A DNA stretch of 64,000 nt from Balaenoptera acutorostrata. Its lineage: Eukaryota > Chordata > Mammalia > Artiodactyla > Balaenopteridae. The position numbers and the translations under genes were made by a program. The stretch spans positions 90,911,600 through 90,975,599 of the forward strand of contig NC_080066.1 in the NCBI RefSeq assembly GCF_949987535.1. The letters are read 5' to 3'. The notes beneath the pieces were generated by a model. It did no database searches, was not told where the DNA came from, and saw only the letters and a program-made list of their open reading frames with translations. This document shows positions 23,708-34,081 of the stretch, piece by piece; positions within the stretch are counted from its first letter, which is position 1, and each line of letters begins with the position of its first letter.

Positions 23708-26700
23708 ATGGTAATAGGAACATACATATCGATAATTACCTTAAACGTGAATGGATTAAATGCTCCAACCAAAAGACACAGGCACTCCGAATGGATACAA
23801 AAACAAGACCCATATATATGCTGTCTACAAGAGACCCAATTCAGACCTAGGGACACATACAGACTGAAAGTGAGGGGATGGAAAAAGATACTCAATGCAA
23901 ATGGAAATCAAAAGAAAGCTGGAGTAGCAATACTCATATCAGATAAAATAAACTTTAAAATAAAGAATGTTACAAGAGACAAGGAAGGACACTGTGTAAT
24001 GATCAAGGGATCAATCCAAGAAGATATAACAATTATAAATATATATTCACCCAACATAGGAGCACCTCAATATATAAGGCAAAGGCTAACAGCTTTAAAA
24101 GAGTAAATTAACAGTAACACAGTAATAGTGGGGGACTTTAACACCTCACTTACACCAATGGACAGATCATCCAAACAAAAAATTAATAAGGAAACACAAG
24201 CTTGAAATGACACAATAGACCAGATGGATTTAATTGATATTTATAGGACATTCCATCTGAAAACAGCATATTACACTTTCTTCTCAAGTGCACACGGAAT
24301 ATTCCCCAGGATAGATCACATCTTGGGTCACAAATCAAACCTTGGTAAATTTAAGAAAATTGAAAGCATATCACACACCTTTTTTGACCACAATGTTATG
24401 AGATAAGAAATTAATTACAAACGTAATTTTAAAAACGTTAAAAATCACAACACATGGAGGCTAAACAATATGTTACTACATAACCGAGAGATCACTGGAG
24501 AAATCAAAGAGAAAATCAAAAAATACCTAGAGACAAATGACAATGAAAACATGACATCCAAAACCTATGAGATGCAGCAAAAGCAGTTCTAAGAGGGAAG
24601 TTTATAGCAATATAGTCGTACCACAAGAAAGAAGAAAAATCTCAAATAAACAACCTAACCTTACACCTAAAGCAACTAGAGAAAGAAGAACAAACAAAAC
24701 CCAAAGTTAGCAGAAGGAAAGAAATCATAAAGATCGAAGCAGAAATAAATGAAATAGAAACAAAGAAAACAATAGCAAAGATCAATAAAACTAAAAGCTG
24801 GTTCTTTGAGAAGATAAACAAAATTGATAAACCTTTAGCCAGACTCATCAAGAAAAAGAGGGAGAGGACTCAAATCAATAAAATTAGAAATGAAAAAGGA
24901 GAAGTTACAACAGGCACCTCAGAAATACAATGCATTCTAAGAGGCTACTGCACGCAACTCTATGCCAATAAAGTGGGTAACCTGGAAGAAATGGACAAAT
25001 TCTTAGAAAGGTATAACCTTCCAAGACTGAACCAGGAAGAAACAGAAAATATGAAGAGACCAATCACAAGTAATGAAATTGAAACTGTGATTAAAATCTT
25101 CCAAAAAAAAAAAAAGTCCAGGACCAGATAGCTTCACAGATGAATTCTATCAAACATTTAAAGAAGAGCTAACACACATCCTTCTCAAACTCTTCCAAAA
25201 AATTGCAGAGGAAGGAACACTCCCAAACTCATTCTATGAAGCCACCATCACCCTGATACCAAAACCAGACAAAGATACTACAAAAAAAGAAAAATACAGA
25301 TCAATATCACTGATGAATATAGATGCAAAAATCCTCAACAAAATACTTGCAAAAAGAATCCAACAACACATTAAAAAGATCATACACCATAATCAAGTGG
25401 GATTTATCCCAGGGATGCAAGGATTCTTCAATATACACAAATCAATCAATGTGATACACCATATTAACAAATTGAAGAATAAAAACCATATGATAATCTC
25501 AATACATGCAGAAAAAGCTTTTGACAAGATTCAACACCCATTTATGATAAAAACTCTCCAGAAAGTGGGCATAGAGGGAACCTACCCCAACATAATAAAG
25601 GCCATATATGACAAACCCACAGCAAATATCTTCTCAATGGTGAAAGACTGAAAGCATTTCCTCTAAGATCAGGAACAAGACAAGGATGTCCACTATCACC
25701 ACTATTATTCAACATAGATTTGGAAGTCCTAGCCACGACAATCAGAGAAGAAAAAGAAATAAAAGGAATACAAATTGGAAAAGAAGAAGTAGAACTGTCA
25801 CTGTTTGCAGATGACATGATACTATACATATAGAATTCTAAAGATACCAGCAGAAAACTACTAGAACTAATCAATTAATTTGGTAACGTTGCAGGATACA
25901 AAATTAATGCACAGAAATCTCTTCCATTTCTATACACTAACAATGAAAGATCAGAAATAGAAACTAAGGACACTCCCATTCACCATTCCAACAAAAAGAA
26001 TAAAATAGCTAGGAATAAACCTACCTAAGGAGGTAAAAGACCTGTACTCAGAGAACTATAAGACACTGATGAAAGAAATCAAAGATGACACAAACAGATG
26101 GTAAGATATACCATGTTCTTGGATTGGAAGAAGCAACATTGTGAAAATGACTCTACTACCCAAAGCAATCTACAGATTCAGTGCAATCCCTATCAAACTA
26201 CCAATGGCATTTTTCACAGAACTAGAACAAAAAATTTCACAATTTGTATGGAAACAGAAAAGATCCTGAATAGCCAAAGCAGTCTTGAGAAAGAAAAATG
26301 GAGCTGGAGGAATCAGGCTCCCTGACTTCAGACTATACTACAAAGCTCCAGTAATCAAGACAGTATGGTACTGTCACAAAAACAGAAATATAGATCAATG
26401 GAACAGGATAGAAAACCCAGACATAAACCCATGCACATATGGTCACTTTATTTTTAATAAAGGAGGCAAGAATATACAATGGAGAAAACACAGCCTCTTC
26501 AATAAGTGGTGCTGGGGAAAATGCAGAGCTACATGTAAAAGAATGAAATAAGAACACTCCCTAACACCTTACACAAAAATAAACTCAAAATGGATTAAAG
26601 ACCAAAATGTAAAGCCAGACACTATAAAAGTCTTAGAGGAAAACATAGACAGAACACTCTATGACATAAATCACAGCAAGATCCTTTTTGACCCACCTCC

Positions 26701-27274
26701 TAGAGAAATGGAAATAAAAACAAAAAGAGACACATGGGACCTAATGAAACTTAAAAGCTTTTGCACAGCAAGGGAAACCATAAACAAGACGAAAAGACAA
26801 CACTCAGAATGGGAGAAAATATTTGCAAATGAAGCAACTGACAAAGGATTAATCTCCAAAATTTACAAGCAACTCATGCAACTCAGTATCAAAAAAAAAC
26901 CCAATCCAAAAATGGGCAGAAGAGCTAAATAGACATTTCCCCAAAGAAGATATACACATTGCCAACAAACACATGAAAGGATGCTCAACATTACTAAGCA
27001 TTAGAGAAATGCAAATCAAAACTATGAGGTATCTCCTCACACCAGTCAGAATGGAGATCAAGAAAAAAATGTACAAACGATAAATACTGGAGAGGATGTG
27101 GAGAAAAGGGAACCCTCTTGCACTGTTGGTGGGAATGTAAATTGATACAGCCACTATGAGAACAGTATGGAAGTTCCTTAAAAAACTAAAAATAGAACTA
27201 CCATATGACCCAGCAATCCCATTATGGGCATATACCCTGAGAAAACCATAATTCAAAGAGAAACATGCACCCCT
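23708..27274 (+). pseudogene. LINE-1 ORF2 relic (copy D)
   Basis: The endonuclease N-terminus is open for 132 codons (23708-24106) and ends at a TAA. Later pieces preserve RT segments, including FADD near 25800 and the downstream block at 26285-26551. A homopolymer expansion of A near 25105-25118 shifts frame just before SPGPD. The zinc-knuckle region is present on DNA level near 27090-27140. Frameshifts and stops throughout make it non-functional. Confidence 0.88.
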
Positions 27275-27845
27275 GTAAGTTCTGCCGCTTTTCATGTGCT
27301 TTCAAGACAAGTCCAATCTACTTGTTAAAAACTGTTTCCTGCAATTCTGCCTTGCTTTCACATCCTTTTCGTTGCCTTACCTCAATATATTTTTGGATGA
27401 TAGTTATCATTTATAAGCCTACAGGTTTTTGATTTGCAGTGCCCCTGAGCTCCATTTTTCAACTCGTTTTTTGGGAGCTGGCCCCAAAACTGCAGGATTG
27501 CTTCAGGCCCTATTCTGGTTCTGGGGAGCAAGCTGAGCCTTTGGTTAATTCTTCTTCCTGATTGGAAATTAGAGTGACATGTGCCTGTCCAAAAACCTAG
27601 AGCTAGTCTCTCATTGGTTCCCCCTCTCCCCGTTCATCCTCCGGACAAATTGCAAACTATACGAAACAGGAGGTTAAAGGTGCTGATTCTCCAAATGGGG
27701 AGATTGTTAGTAAAGTGGCTGGAATGGCGAACCTGAGCACCAGGAGAAGAATGGATGAGGTACGTTTTAGAAACCTTTCCCGATCACACGGTGTACCATC
27801 CTCTGGGTTTCCCATGCATGTTTTAGCTGTAGGAAGATTCCCTTG
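27275..27845. repeat. Diverged satellite-like unit, copy 1 (LINE-1 edge plus gamma-like module)
   Basis: Begins tgtaagttctgccgctt and matches 29035-29605 at a near-constant offset of 1,760-1,761 bp (tctgccgctt at 27281 versus tctgcctctt at 29041; ttttagctgt at 27821 versus 29582), with scattered substitutions. It also aligns, at lower identity, to the HOR array: gttatcatttataagcctac corresponds to ggtgtcatttatagccctgc, and ttggaaattagagtgacatg to ttgtaaattagagtggattg. It is therefore an old relative of the gamma module. The left edge is the breakpoint with LINE-1 copy D. Confidence 0.75.
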
Positions 27846-28059
27846 AAGCTGGAGATTTGGGACCCATGGAATGGGTACCATGCAGTATTACTTTAAAGGG
27901 TCTGCATTTGCTCACCCAACCTCACCAATCCTCTCAGCCCCAAGAGTGTCCAGCCTTAGGTCTCATCCAGCTGTGGATCTAGATGTAGTCAATCCAGGTT
28001 GCATCACAGCCCCTGAACGAATTTTGTAAGAATTTCTCTCACTTTCACTGTCTTTATTG
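27846..28059. other. Unassigned spacer in the 1,760-bp unit
   Basis: About 215 bp between the gamma-like copy and the antisense LINE-1 3' end. It has no clear match at the corresponding place after the second copy. Confidence 0.4.
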
Positions 28060-28951
28060 TTTGGTTTTTTTATTTTTTGTAATTTATTTTTATAATGGGG
28101 TTTAGCTGATTTTCAATGCTGTGTTTATGCCACTTTATGCCCACTTGATTCACTTACAGAGAGATATCAATAAATACTTTTAAGATTCTTACTAGTCAGA
28201 TATATTGTTCTGTGGTGAATAGGGTGTGTTGAGTCCAGTTCATTGAGCAATGAGTAGGTCTTGTCTATTACATATTTGGTTTATGGAACGGTATCTGTGC
28301 TAATTTAAACTCTTGTTTTATGCATCACCCCACCTCACGTTTCCCCTTAAGCAGCCATAAGTGTGTTTTCTAAATGCATGACTCTGTTCTGTTTTGTAAT
28401 TAAGTTCATGTGTAGTGATTTTTAGATTCCCCCTATAAGTGATATCATATGATAAGCTTATTTTTCTGTCTGACTTATTTCACTTAGAATCATCGTCCCT
28501 AAATCCACTCATTATGCTGCTACTAGCCTTATGACATTGATTTCATTGCTGAGTGATATTCAATTGTACATAAGTATGACAACATCTGTATTCATTTTTC
28601 TCTTTCCTGGGATAATTAACGTGTACCCAAGTCGAGGTTCTTGTAAACAGAGCAGCCCTAAACTTTGGGGTGCCTGAGTCCTGTCGATTTTTGGTTTTCC
28701 CAAGATATACGCCCATGAGTGGAAGTGCCCTATGCTCTGTAGCTCTGTTATTTAGATGTTTTAGGAAACACCATACACTTCTCCAGAGTGGCCGTTGGCA
28801 ATTTACATCCCCCGCATCAGCGTAAGAAGGCTCCCTTTTCTCCATGGCCTGTCCTGCATTTCTGGTTTTTACACTTTTCCAGGATGGCCCTTTTGATGGG
28901 TGCAAAGTGAGACTTCTTTGTAGTGCTGATTTGCATTGCCCGCTTGTTTGA
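28060..28951 (-). mobile_element. Antisense LINE-1 3' UTR and ORF2 C-terminal segment
   Basis: Reads as the reverse complement of a LINE-1 end: tagctgattttcaatgctgt (3' terminus), taagtgatatcatatgataa (3' UTR), then ORF2 C-terminus (atatacgcccatgagtggaa, then gtggccgttggcaatttaca). The minus frame 28543-28959 still gives WRSVWCFLKHLNNRATEHRA, a corrupted form of the [12 protein letters not shown] region. The orientation and order (LINE-1 3' UTR, ORF2 end, gamma) are the same as in the array. Strongly diverged, thus old. Confidence 0.8.
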
Positions 28952-29022
28952 TTGGCCAAAAAGGGCGTATGCGTTTTTCCTGAATATATTCAGGAAAAAA
29001 CGCATACGCCCTTTTTGGCCAA
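28952..29022. mobile_element. Palindromic mariner-like MITE
   Basis: A 71-bp near-perfect inverted repeat: left arm starts ttggccaaaaagggcgtatg, right arm ends gcccttttt ggccaa, centre tgaatatattca. The only mismatch is T5 versus A6 in the arms. The outer ttggccaaaaag resembles, from memory, the terminal inverted repeats of bovine/cetartiodactyl mariner elements. The two termini are joined almost directly, as in a palindromic, internally deleted derivative. It lies inside the antisense LINE-1 part of the old satellite unit. RNA from either strand would fold into a perfect-looking hairpin. Confidence 0.7.
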
Positions 29023-29605
29023 CTGCATCATTGTCTACGTTCTGCCTCTTTTCATGTGCTTTAAAGGCGACTCCAATCTACCTCTTGAAAACTGTTTCCT
29101 GCAATTCTGCCTTGCTTTCAAATCCTCCTCGTTGCCTTACCTCAATATATTTTTGGACGATAGTTATCATTTATACCCCTGTAGGTTTGTGAATTGCAGT
29201 GCCCCTGAGCTCCATTTTTCAACTCGCTTTTTTGGGAGTTGGCCCCCAAACCTCCGGATTGCTTCAGGCCCTATTCTGGTTCTGGGGGGCAGGCTGAGCC
29301 TTTGCTTAATTCTTCTTCCTGATTGGAAATTAGAGTGACCTGTGCCTTTCCAAACACCTAGAGCTAGTCTCTCATTGGTTCCCCCTCTTCCTGTTCATCC
29401 TCTGGACAAATTGCAAACTGTACGAAACAGGAGGTTAAATGTGCTGATTCTCCAAGTGGAGAGCTTGTTAGTAAAGAGGCTGGAGGGGTGAACCCGACTA
29501 CCAGGAGATGAGGAGATGACGTGCCTTTTCCAAACTCTGCCCGATCAAACGGGGTACCATCTTCTGTGTGTCACAGGCATGTTTTAGCTGTAGGAAGAGT
29601 CCCCT
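29023..29605. repeat. Diverged satellite-like unit, copy 2 (LINE-1 edge plus gamma-like module)
   Basis: Second copy of the 27275-27845 sequence. Differences are substitutions and single-base indels. Similarity ends just after agctgtaggaag, where the two copies diverge completely (about 27832 and 29593). The gamma-like core is about 29165-29380. Confidence 0.78.
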
Positions 29606-29790
29606 GCATGGAAGGAGAACACCAGGGATTTTTCCATATCAGCGTCTCCCCGAACCCCAAACTGGGAAATTTTTAAGCTACGGGTACATGTATGTTCATT
29701 AAGGGCCTTGGGCAGTAGGCAGAGTCCGAGTTTTAGATGATTGAAGTCTTCAGGGTCAGAAGCACTCACCATCGGCCTCCTTTAGGTTAC
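29606..29790. other. Unassigned spacer
   Basis: About 185 bp without recognisable content between copy 2 and the next antisense LINE-1 3' UTR piece. Confidence 0.4.
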
Positions 29791-30010
29791 ATTTTATCTG
29801 TCTTTGATAGATGATGTAGATATAGATATCTATTCTTTTTTCAGATTATTTCCCCTTATATGTTATTATAAAATATTGAGTGTAGTTCCCTGTGCTATAC
29901 AGTAGTTCCTTGTTGATGATCTATTTTATACATAACAGTGTGTATGTGTTTATCCCAAAGTCTTAATTTATCCCTCCTCCCGCATTTCCCCTTTGGTAAT
30001 AATAAGTTAT
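29791..30010 (-). mobile_element. Antisense LINE-1 3' UTR fragment
   Basis: Reads antisense through ttccctgtgctatacagtag, ttgatgatctattttataca, tttatcccaaagtcttaatt and cccctttggtaataataagt, all 3' UTR hallmarks. It aligns with the start of the array subunits (tcttcggatccatttcccat corresponds to tttcagattatttcccctta here). This shows that the array's subunit start derives from this part of LINE-1. It is the last piece of the old satellite-like block. Confidence 0.85.
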
Positions 30011-30340
30011 AAGATTTTATACTTCTCAGAAATGGGGGAGCTGAAAGAGAGGTATCATTTTCAATGGAAAATCATTCAAAGCAAGATTGAAACTTCAGCC
30101 AAGCTTATTAGATGTACATCCTTGGAAAGAAATCCCTTCATTTCTCTAATGTTGACCTGAAAAATAAGACAAACCCCTCCACTGAACTTGCTTATAATAA
30201 AGTGATGGAAATATCAAATGGAAGTGTTAGAAACATCTTATTTTACACGAGCCTTATACACTGCTCTATGTTAATAACAGTTTGGCTCACACATCTGTTC
30301 ATTGAAGTTACAATGTTCTCAAATTCTGTTACTGATCCTC
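30011..30340. other. Unassigned sequence, no gene seen
   Basis: AT-rich 330 bp. An open frame spans 30112-30435 (+) but has no recognisable protein features. Confidence 0.45.
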
Positions 30341-31150
30341 CACACTGGGCCCCAACAAGGGTCCCCCTGCCCAGTGTCACTGGAGCCAACAGAATGAGAC
30401 TGAGTTTGGTTCAGAAGCAAAGGAAAACTTTATAATTTGATCAGAGAATGGAGGGCTGAGAGCGTGCGCTCCCCTGCAGGCTGTGGGCCGGGCTGCTGGG
30501 TAGGGATCCCGTCAGTGTCAGCGGGAGACAAGGGGCGGAGCTCTCCAGGGCCGGGTTGGCTGGAGCTCAGGTTCTGTGTCGTGGTGTCTGAACGGAGCCC
30601 CGCGAGCTGAGGTGTCGGCCCAGCCATTTTGCACTAGGAAATCGGGTCTGAAGTGCCGGGTGTGAGGCCTCTGCCTGCGGAACCCTACGAGCAAGTGAAA
30701 TTAGACAAAGCACAAAGGAAAAAAAGGTTAGACTTTATTTTATTGCCCAGATTCTATTTTTATCTCCAAGGAATTTTTAATGGGCTTTGCTGATGACAAA
30801 GCCCTCCTCTGCCTTTTTTTGTTCCTCACTCTTGGGGGGCTGAGGGTGCAGACCCCTCTTCTGTGACTGCTTCGTGCCGATTTGGGTGTGCTCATACATG
30901 GGGGGAGGGGCAGGACTTCTCCCCGTCAGCCTCCAGGTGAGTTTGATTGCCCCCAGGGCTCCTCCCTCACTGCTGGTTCGCCTGAGCACCAGCATTGGAA
31001 GTTTTATAGATTCTAATGACTTTTAAGGGTCCAGGAAAGAGATGTCCAGAGACGCTAGGGTGGCCGGTTTTACCCCTGCCCCACATTTGTTCGGCCCCCT
31101 TAAGCTGACGGTTTCTGCCAGCCTAGATGCTCTGACCAGTAGTCTGCACT
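30341..31150 (-). mobile_element. Possible retroviral LTR / 3' region
   Basis: Low confidence. It is GC-richer than its surroundings and lies downstream of the antisense pol fossil, where a 3' LTR would be expected. On the minus strand it has an AATAAA (about 30731-30741) and a second A/T-rich ttataaagttttcctttgct (about 30418-30437) followed by a C-rich stretch. No TG...CA ends, primer site or matching second LTR were found. Confidence 0.3.
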
Positions 31151-31199
31151 TTCTTCAATTAGGCCACTGAATTAACTTAAAAACAGCACCAGGTGTCAG

Positions 31200-32600
31200 A
31201 GCCCTGCCTGGTCAACTCCCAGACAGTCCAGGGCCGGTGGTGATCCAGGACCATGACGGCCACTGAGTCAACGGACTTTTGAAGTAGCTAGGAGTCCAGC
31301 CGGTCTCATTGGCTGCCGTCACTGCCGTGCATGTTGGCTTTTCTATGGTGACAGCGTTATATACGCTTCCCCCGACAAGCTTATTAGCTCCCCTCTGGGT
31401 GCAGTAATTCCTCCAACCAGTAGTCTGCTCTTTTGGGGCCCACTCTTGTTGCTTTCTGGAAGAGAAGCTCCAGGTCAAGTGATGGTCACACGAGTCGTCA
31501 TGGCGCCCGTTGCCCCAGGTTGTCTCACTGGAGGTTGGAGCTTGAGGGCCTCCTCACTCGAGGTCAGTGTGCCCACGGAGCGATCCCTGCAACTTCAGGG
31601 CAAGGTGGGTGGTTAGGATCACCAAGTGGGCTTCTTTTCCCTTAGGAGGCAGCTGGCCTTGTGGGCTGCTAATTTACAGGTTCTTAGAAACCCCCAGTAT
31701 CCTGGCTGGATGGGACGGCAGGCCCAGCCCTTGGTGACCATAGTTTCTCCTACCTGGAGTGCATTCTTGAGTTGTTCCATTTCAAGTGGTCCCAGTTTTT
31801 GCACTAATACTCCAAGGGCGATTCACCTTCTACCAGGAAGGTAAAGGTCAAAGGGTTTAGCTAAATTTAGGAGGTCCAGGGCAAGGGCCTGAATTAACTG
31901 CTCTTTCAATTCTTGAAAGGCCGCTTCTGGATTCCATTCAAAAAGATCATCATCTTTTCCTTTCACTGTTTCATATAGAGGCCCAGCTATTAGACTGTAG
32001 TTAGGGATGCAGATGCAGCAAACCCCAGCCTCCCCAGGAACCCTTAAGCTGTCTTCTTGTTTTAGGAAGGGTAAGGCTGCAAATGGCTTCTTCCCTTTCC
32101 TGGGATGGGCTTCTCCGACCTTCTGTGAGAATGAAGCCCAGGCAGGTCACCTTAGTCTGTGATATTTGAGCCTTTTTCTTGGACACCTTCTATCCTTTAT
32201 TGCCTGGGTAGTTCAGAGACCTCCTTAGTAGGGCTGGCAATCAGAATGTCGTCTGCCTATTGAAGGAGGGTTCACTTCTCCAGAGGTAGATCTTTTAGGT
32301 CTTTAGCTAAAGTTTCCCTGAAGATGGTGGGGGAATTTTTGAACCCTTGAGGTAGGACGGCCCAGCAGTATTCTTTTTGTTGTATGTTGAGTCCTGCCAG
32401 TCAAAAGCTAACCTTCCTTGTGACTCTGGGACTAATGGAATACAGAAGAAGGCATCTTTTAAGTCTAATACAGAATACCAGGTGCTGGTGGAGAGTAGAA
32501 TGACAAGCAGGGTGTAGGAATTAGGAACTACTGGATGTATATCCTCGGTGGCTTCACTGACTGTCCTGACATCCTTTACCAGGTACCCAGCAGCCCACGG
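31200..32600 (-). pseudogene. Gammaretrovirus-like (class I ERV) pol fossil, antisense
   Basis: Minus-strand translation recovers, in genomic order, three decayed pol segments. The RT fingers/palm segment lies at about 32595-32395 (EDIHPVVPN, then WYSVLDLKDAFFCIPL). The RT thumb/connection segment lies at about 32186-32001 (KKAQISQTKVTCLGFIL, then LPKTRRQLKG). The RNase H start lies at about 31870-31790 (LGVLVQKLGPLE). Stops and frameshifts separate them; the YVDD-type catalytic region is not readable in one frame. What lies between 31640 and 31200 is uncertain. The upstream end is overrun by a minisatellite. It cannot encode a protein. Confidence 0.8.
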
Positions 32601-32805
32601 GGCTCTCGTGGTCAGGCCACCCCAGGATATGGAGCTCACCTGTACAGGTACCCAGCAGCCCACGGGGCTCTCGTGGTCTGGCCGCCCCAGGATATGGAGC
32701 TCACCTGGGCTGGCACCCAGCAGCCCACGGGGCTCTCATGGGCAGGGCCCTCCCAGGATACGTAGCTCACATGCACAGGTACCCTGCAGGCTGGGCCCAC
32801 AGGAA
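32581..32805. repeat. 65-bp minisatellite, about 3.4 copies
   Basis: Starts of successive units at 32581 (aggtacccagcagcccacgg), 32646, 32711 (tggcacccag) and 32777 (aggtaccctg) give a period of 65-66 bp. Units 1 and 2 are nearly identical; units 3 and 4 are progressively degraded. It is GC-rich. It overlaps the 5' edge of the antisense RT fossil, so the unit may have been copied partly from retroviral sequence. Confidence 0.9.
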
Positions 32806-33900
32806 CCGTGCACATAGCCCTCATTGCAGAGCACTCCCAGCTCACCTGTTGGTCAGAGCTGACACAGAGCACCTCAGAGCAGGACTTGAACTAACAAACA
32901 GCAGCTCCGACAGGTCTGTGACCCTGGGCTTCACTCTGTGCGGCCTCACTCTGCCTGGTCCTCCAGAGGCTTCCACTGCAGCCGGGGCACCAGGCCTCTG
33001 TCTCCATCCACCACCCCTCCTCTCCCTGACTCCTGGCTTCTTCTCATTAGGAGAGGGTCTTTGTGAAGTTGTCTGCCACCCATGGACCAGATAAAATGAT
33101 TAGAAAGCAAGCCAGAGCTGCAGCCCCTTGTCTATCCTGACCCTCAGGACACCACACCTGTTCCTTGGACCTGGCCAGTGCAGCAGGGCCCATTTTCTGC
33201 AACTCTGAGCCCCTGATGGGCAAGGATTGGCTGACCTGCGCAGCCTGACCCGGCCGGCCAGCCCTCCCCAGGTGTACCCCTCCAGGCAGCAAGAGTGCCT
33301 GCAGCTGTGCCTGACGCCATATTCTCTGCCCCGTCAGCAGTCTCGGGGCTGGGCTGGTGGGAGGGAGTGAGGGGCCTCGGCTTTGTGGGTGGCCCGGTGT
33401 GAGTGGGGCTCTGCCGGACTTTCTGCAGGATTTGCCGGGCTGCCAACTGCTAAAGAAGACGATGTGTCACCCATACCTGCTGCTGGAATTTCTCCCTGGG
33501 CAGAGGTGAGGAAGGAAAAAAGCAGTGGGGGCCAGGACAGGAGGGGTAACTCAGGCAGGGAAATGGAAAGCTTCCAGAAGAGCGCCCGGGGCCACGACCA
33601 TCCTGGCTGGCCTGCAGGCACCAACTCGGCTTGCGTGCTGTCGCTGGTGTGGCTCCAAGCCCCTTCCTCTAGGCGTTAAAGTCTTTGCACACATTCAGGT
33701 GTTTTACCTGGGAAGGGTGGGAAAAGTTCAGCAGCAACTGGCCTGGGGCTCAGCTCACGTTTACTCAGAGACGCCTCGGCACCGTGCACCAGCTTTGCAA
33801 TGAGGACGCTCCTTGCAGGGGGTGCTGCTGGCTGCATGGGAGACAATTCCCCACCTCTGACCAACTTCAGAATTGTTTACCCCTGGAGCAAGTGTCCTGC
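32806..33900. other. GC-rich unassigned sequence
   Basis: About 1.1 kb of GC-rich DNA with several overlapping 90-118-codon frames on both strands, a usual by-product of GC-rich sequence. No retroviral gag motif, exon-like block or CpG island could be supported. It may be the 5' part of the antisense ERV or unrelated DNA. Confidence 0.4.
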
Positions 33901-34081
33901 TAGGGTTTTCTTCTGTATAACTGGTGGGTTCTGGGTTTTTTTTCCTTTTTTTTTCTTTCTTTGGTTCAAGGTAGGTTTTATTCCTTTTTTTGCATTTATA
34001 GATATAAGCATAGAAATAATTCATTCATATAAATACGTCTATGGGAAGGGAAGAACTTTTTCTTGCTGTTTTATAATTTTT
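33901..34081. repeat. T-rich tract
   Basis: Pyrimidine/T-rich stretch (gggttttttttcc, ttttttttctttctttgg) running up to the antisense LINE-1. Part may be the degraded tail of the LINE-1 or of a further retroelement. Confidence 0.5.

Larger units (their letters stand above)
21826..27274 (+). mobile_element. Old LINE-1 (copy D), inserted into copy C
   Basis: Starts with a second LINE-1 5' end (aggtggcggagtagaagga) inside copy C's ORF2. It contains about 900 bp of 5' UTR, decayed ORF1 (22730-23649) and decayed ORF2 (from 23708). It stops abruptly near 27274 after agaaacatgcaccc, within the ORF2 C-terminal region, where it meets the satellite-like unit. There is no 3' UTR or poly-A, so its 3' end was removed by a later rearrangement rather than by retrotransposition. 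Confidence 0.9.

Noticed and set aside
31200..32600. An intact retroviral polymerase gene
   Set aside because: The recognisable segments are in different frames with many stops and large unreadable stretches.
33047..33864. Overlapping frames on both strands in GC-rich DNA
   Set aside because: Frames overlap on both strands with no retroviral or host motif; low stop density from GC content explains them.
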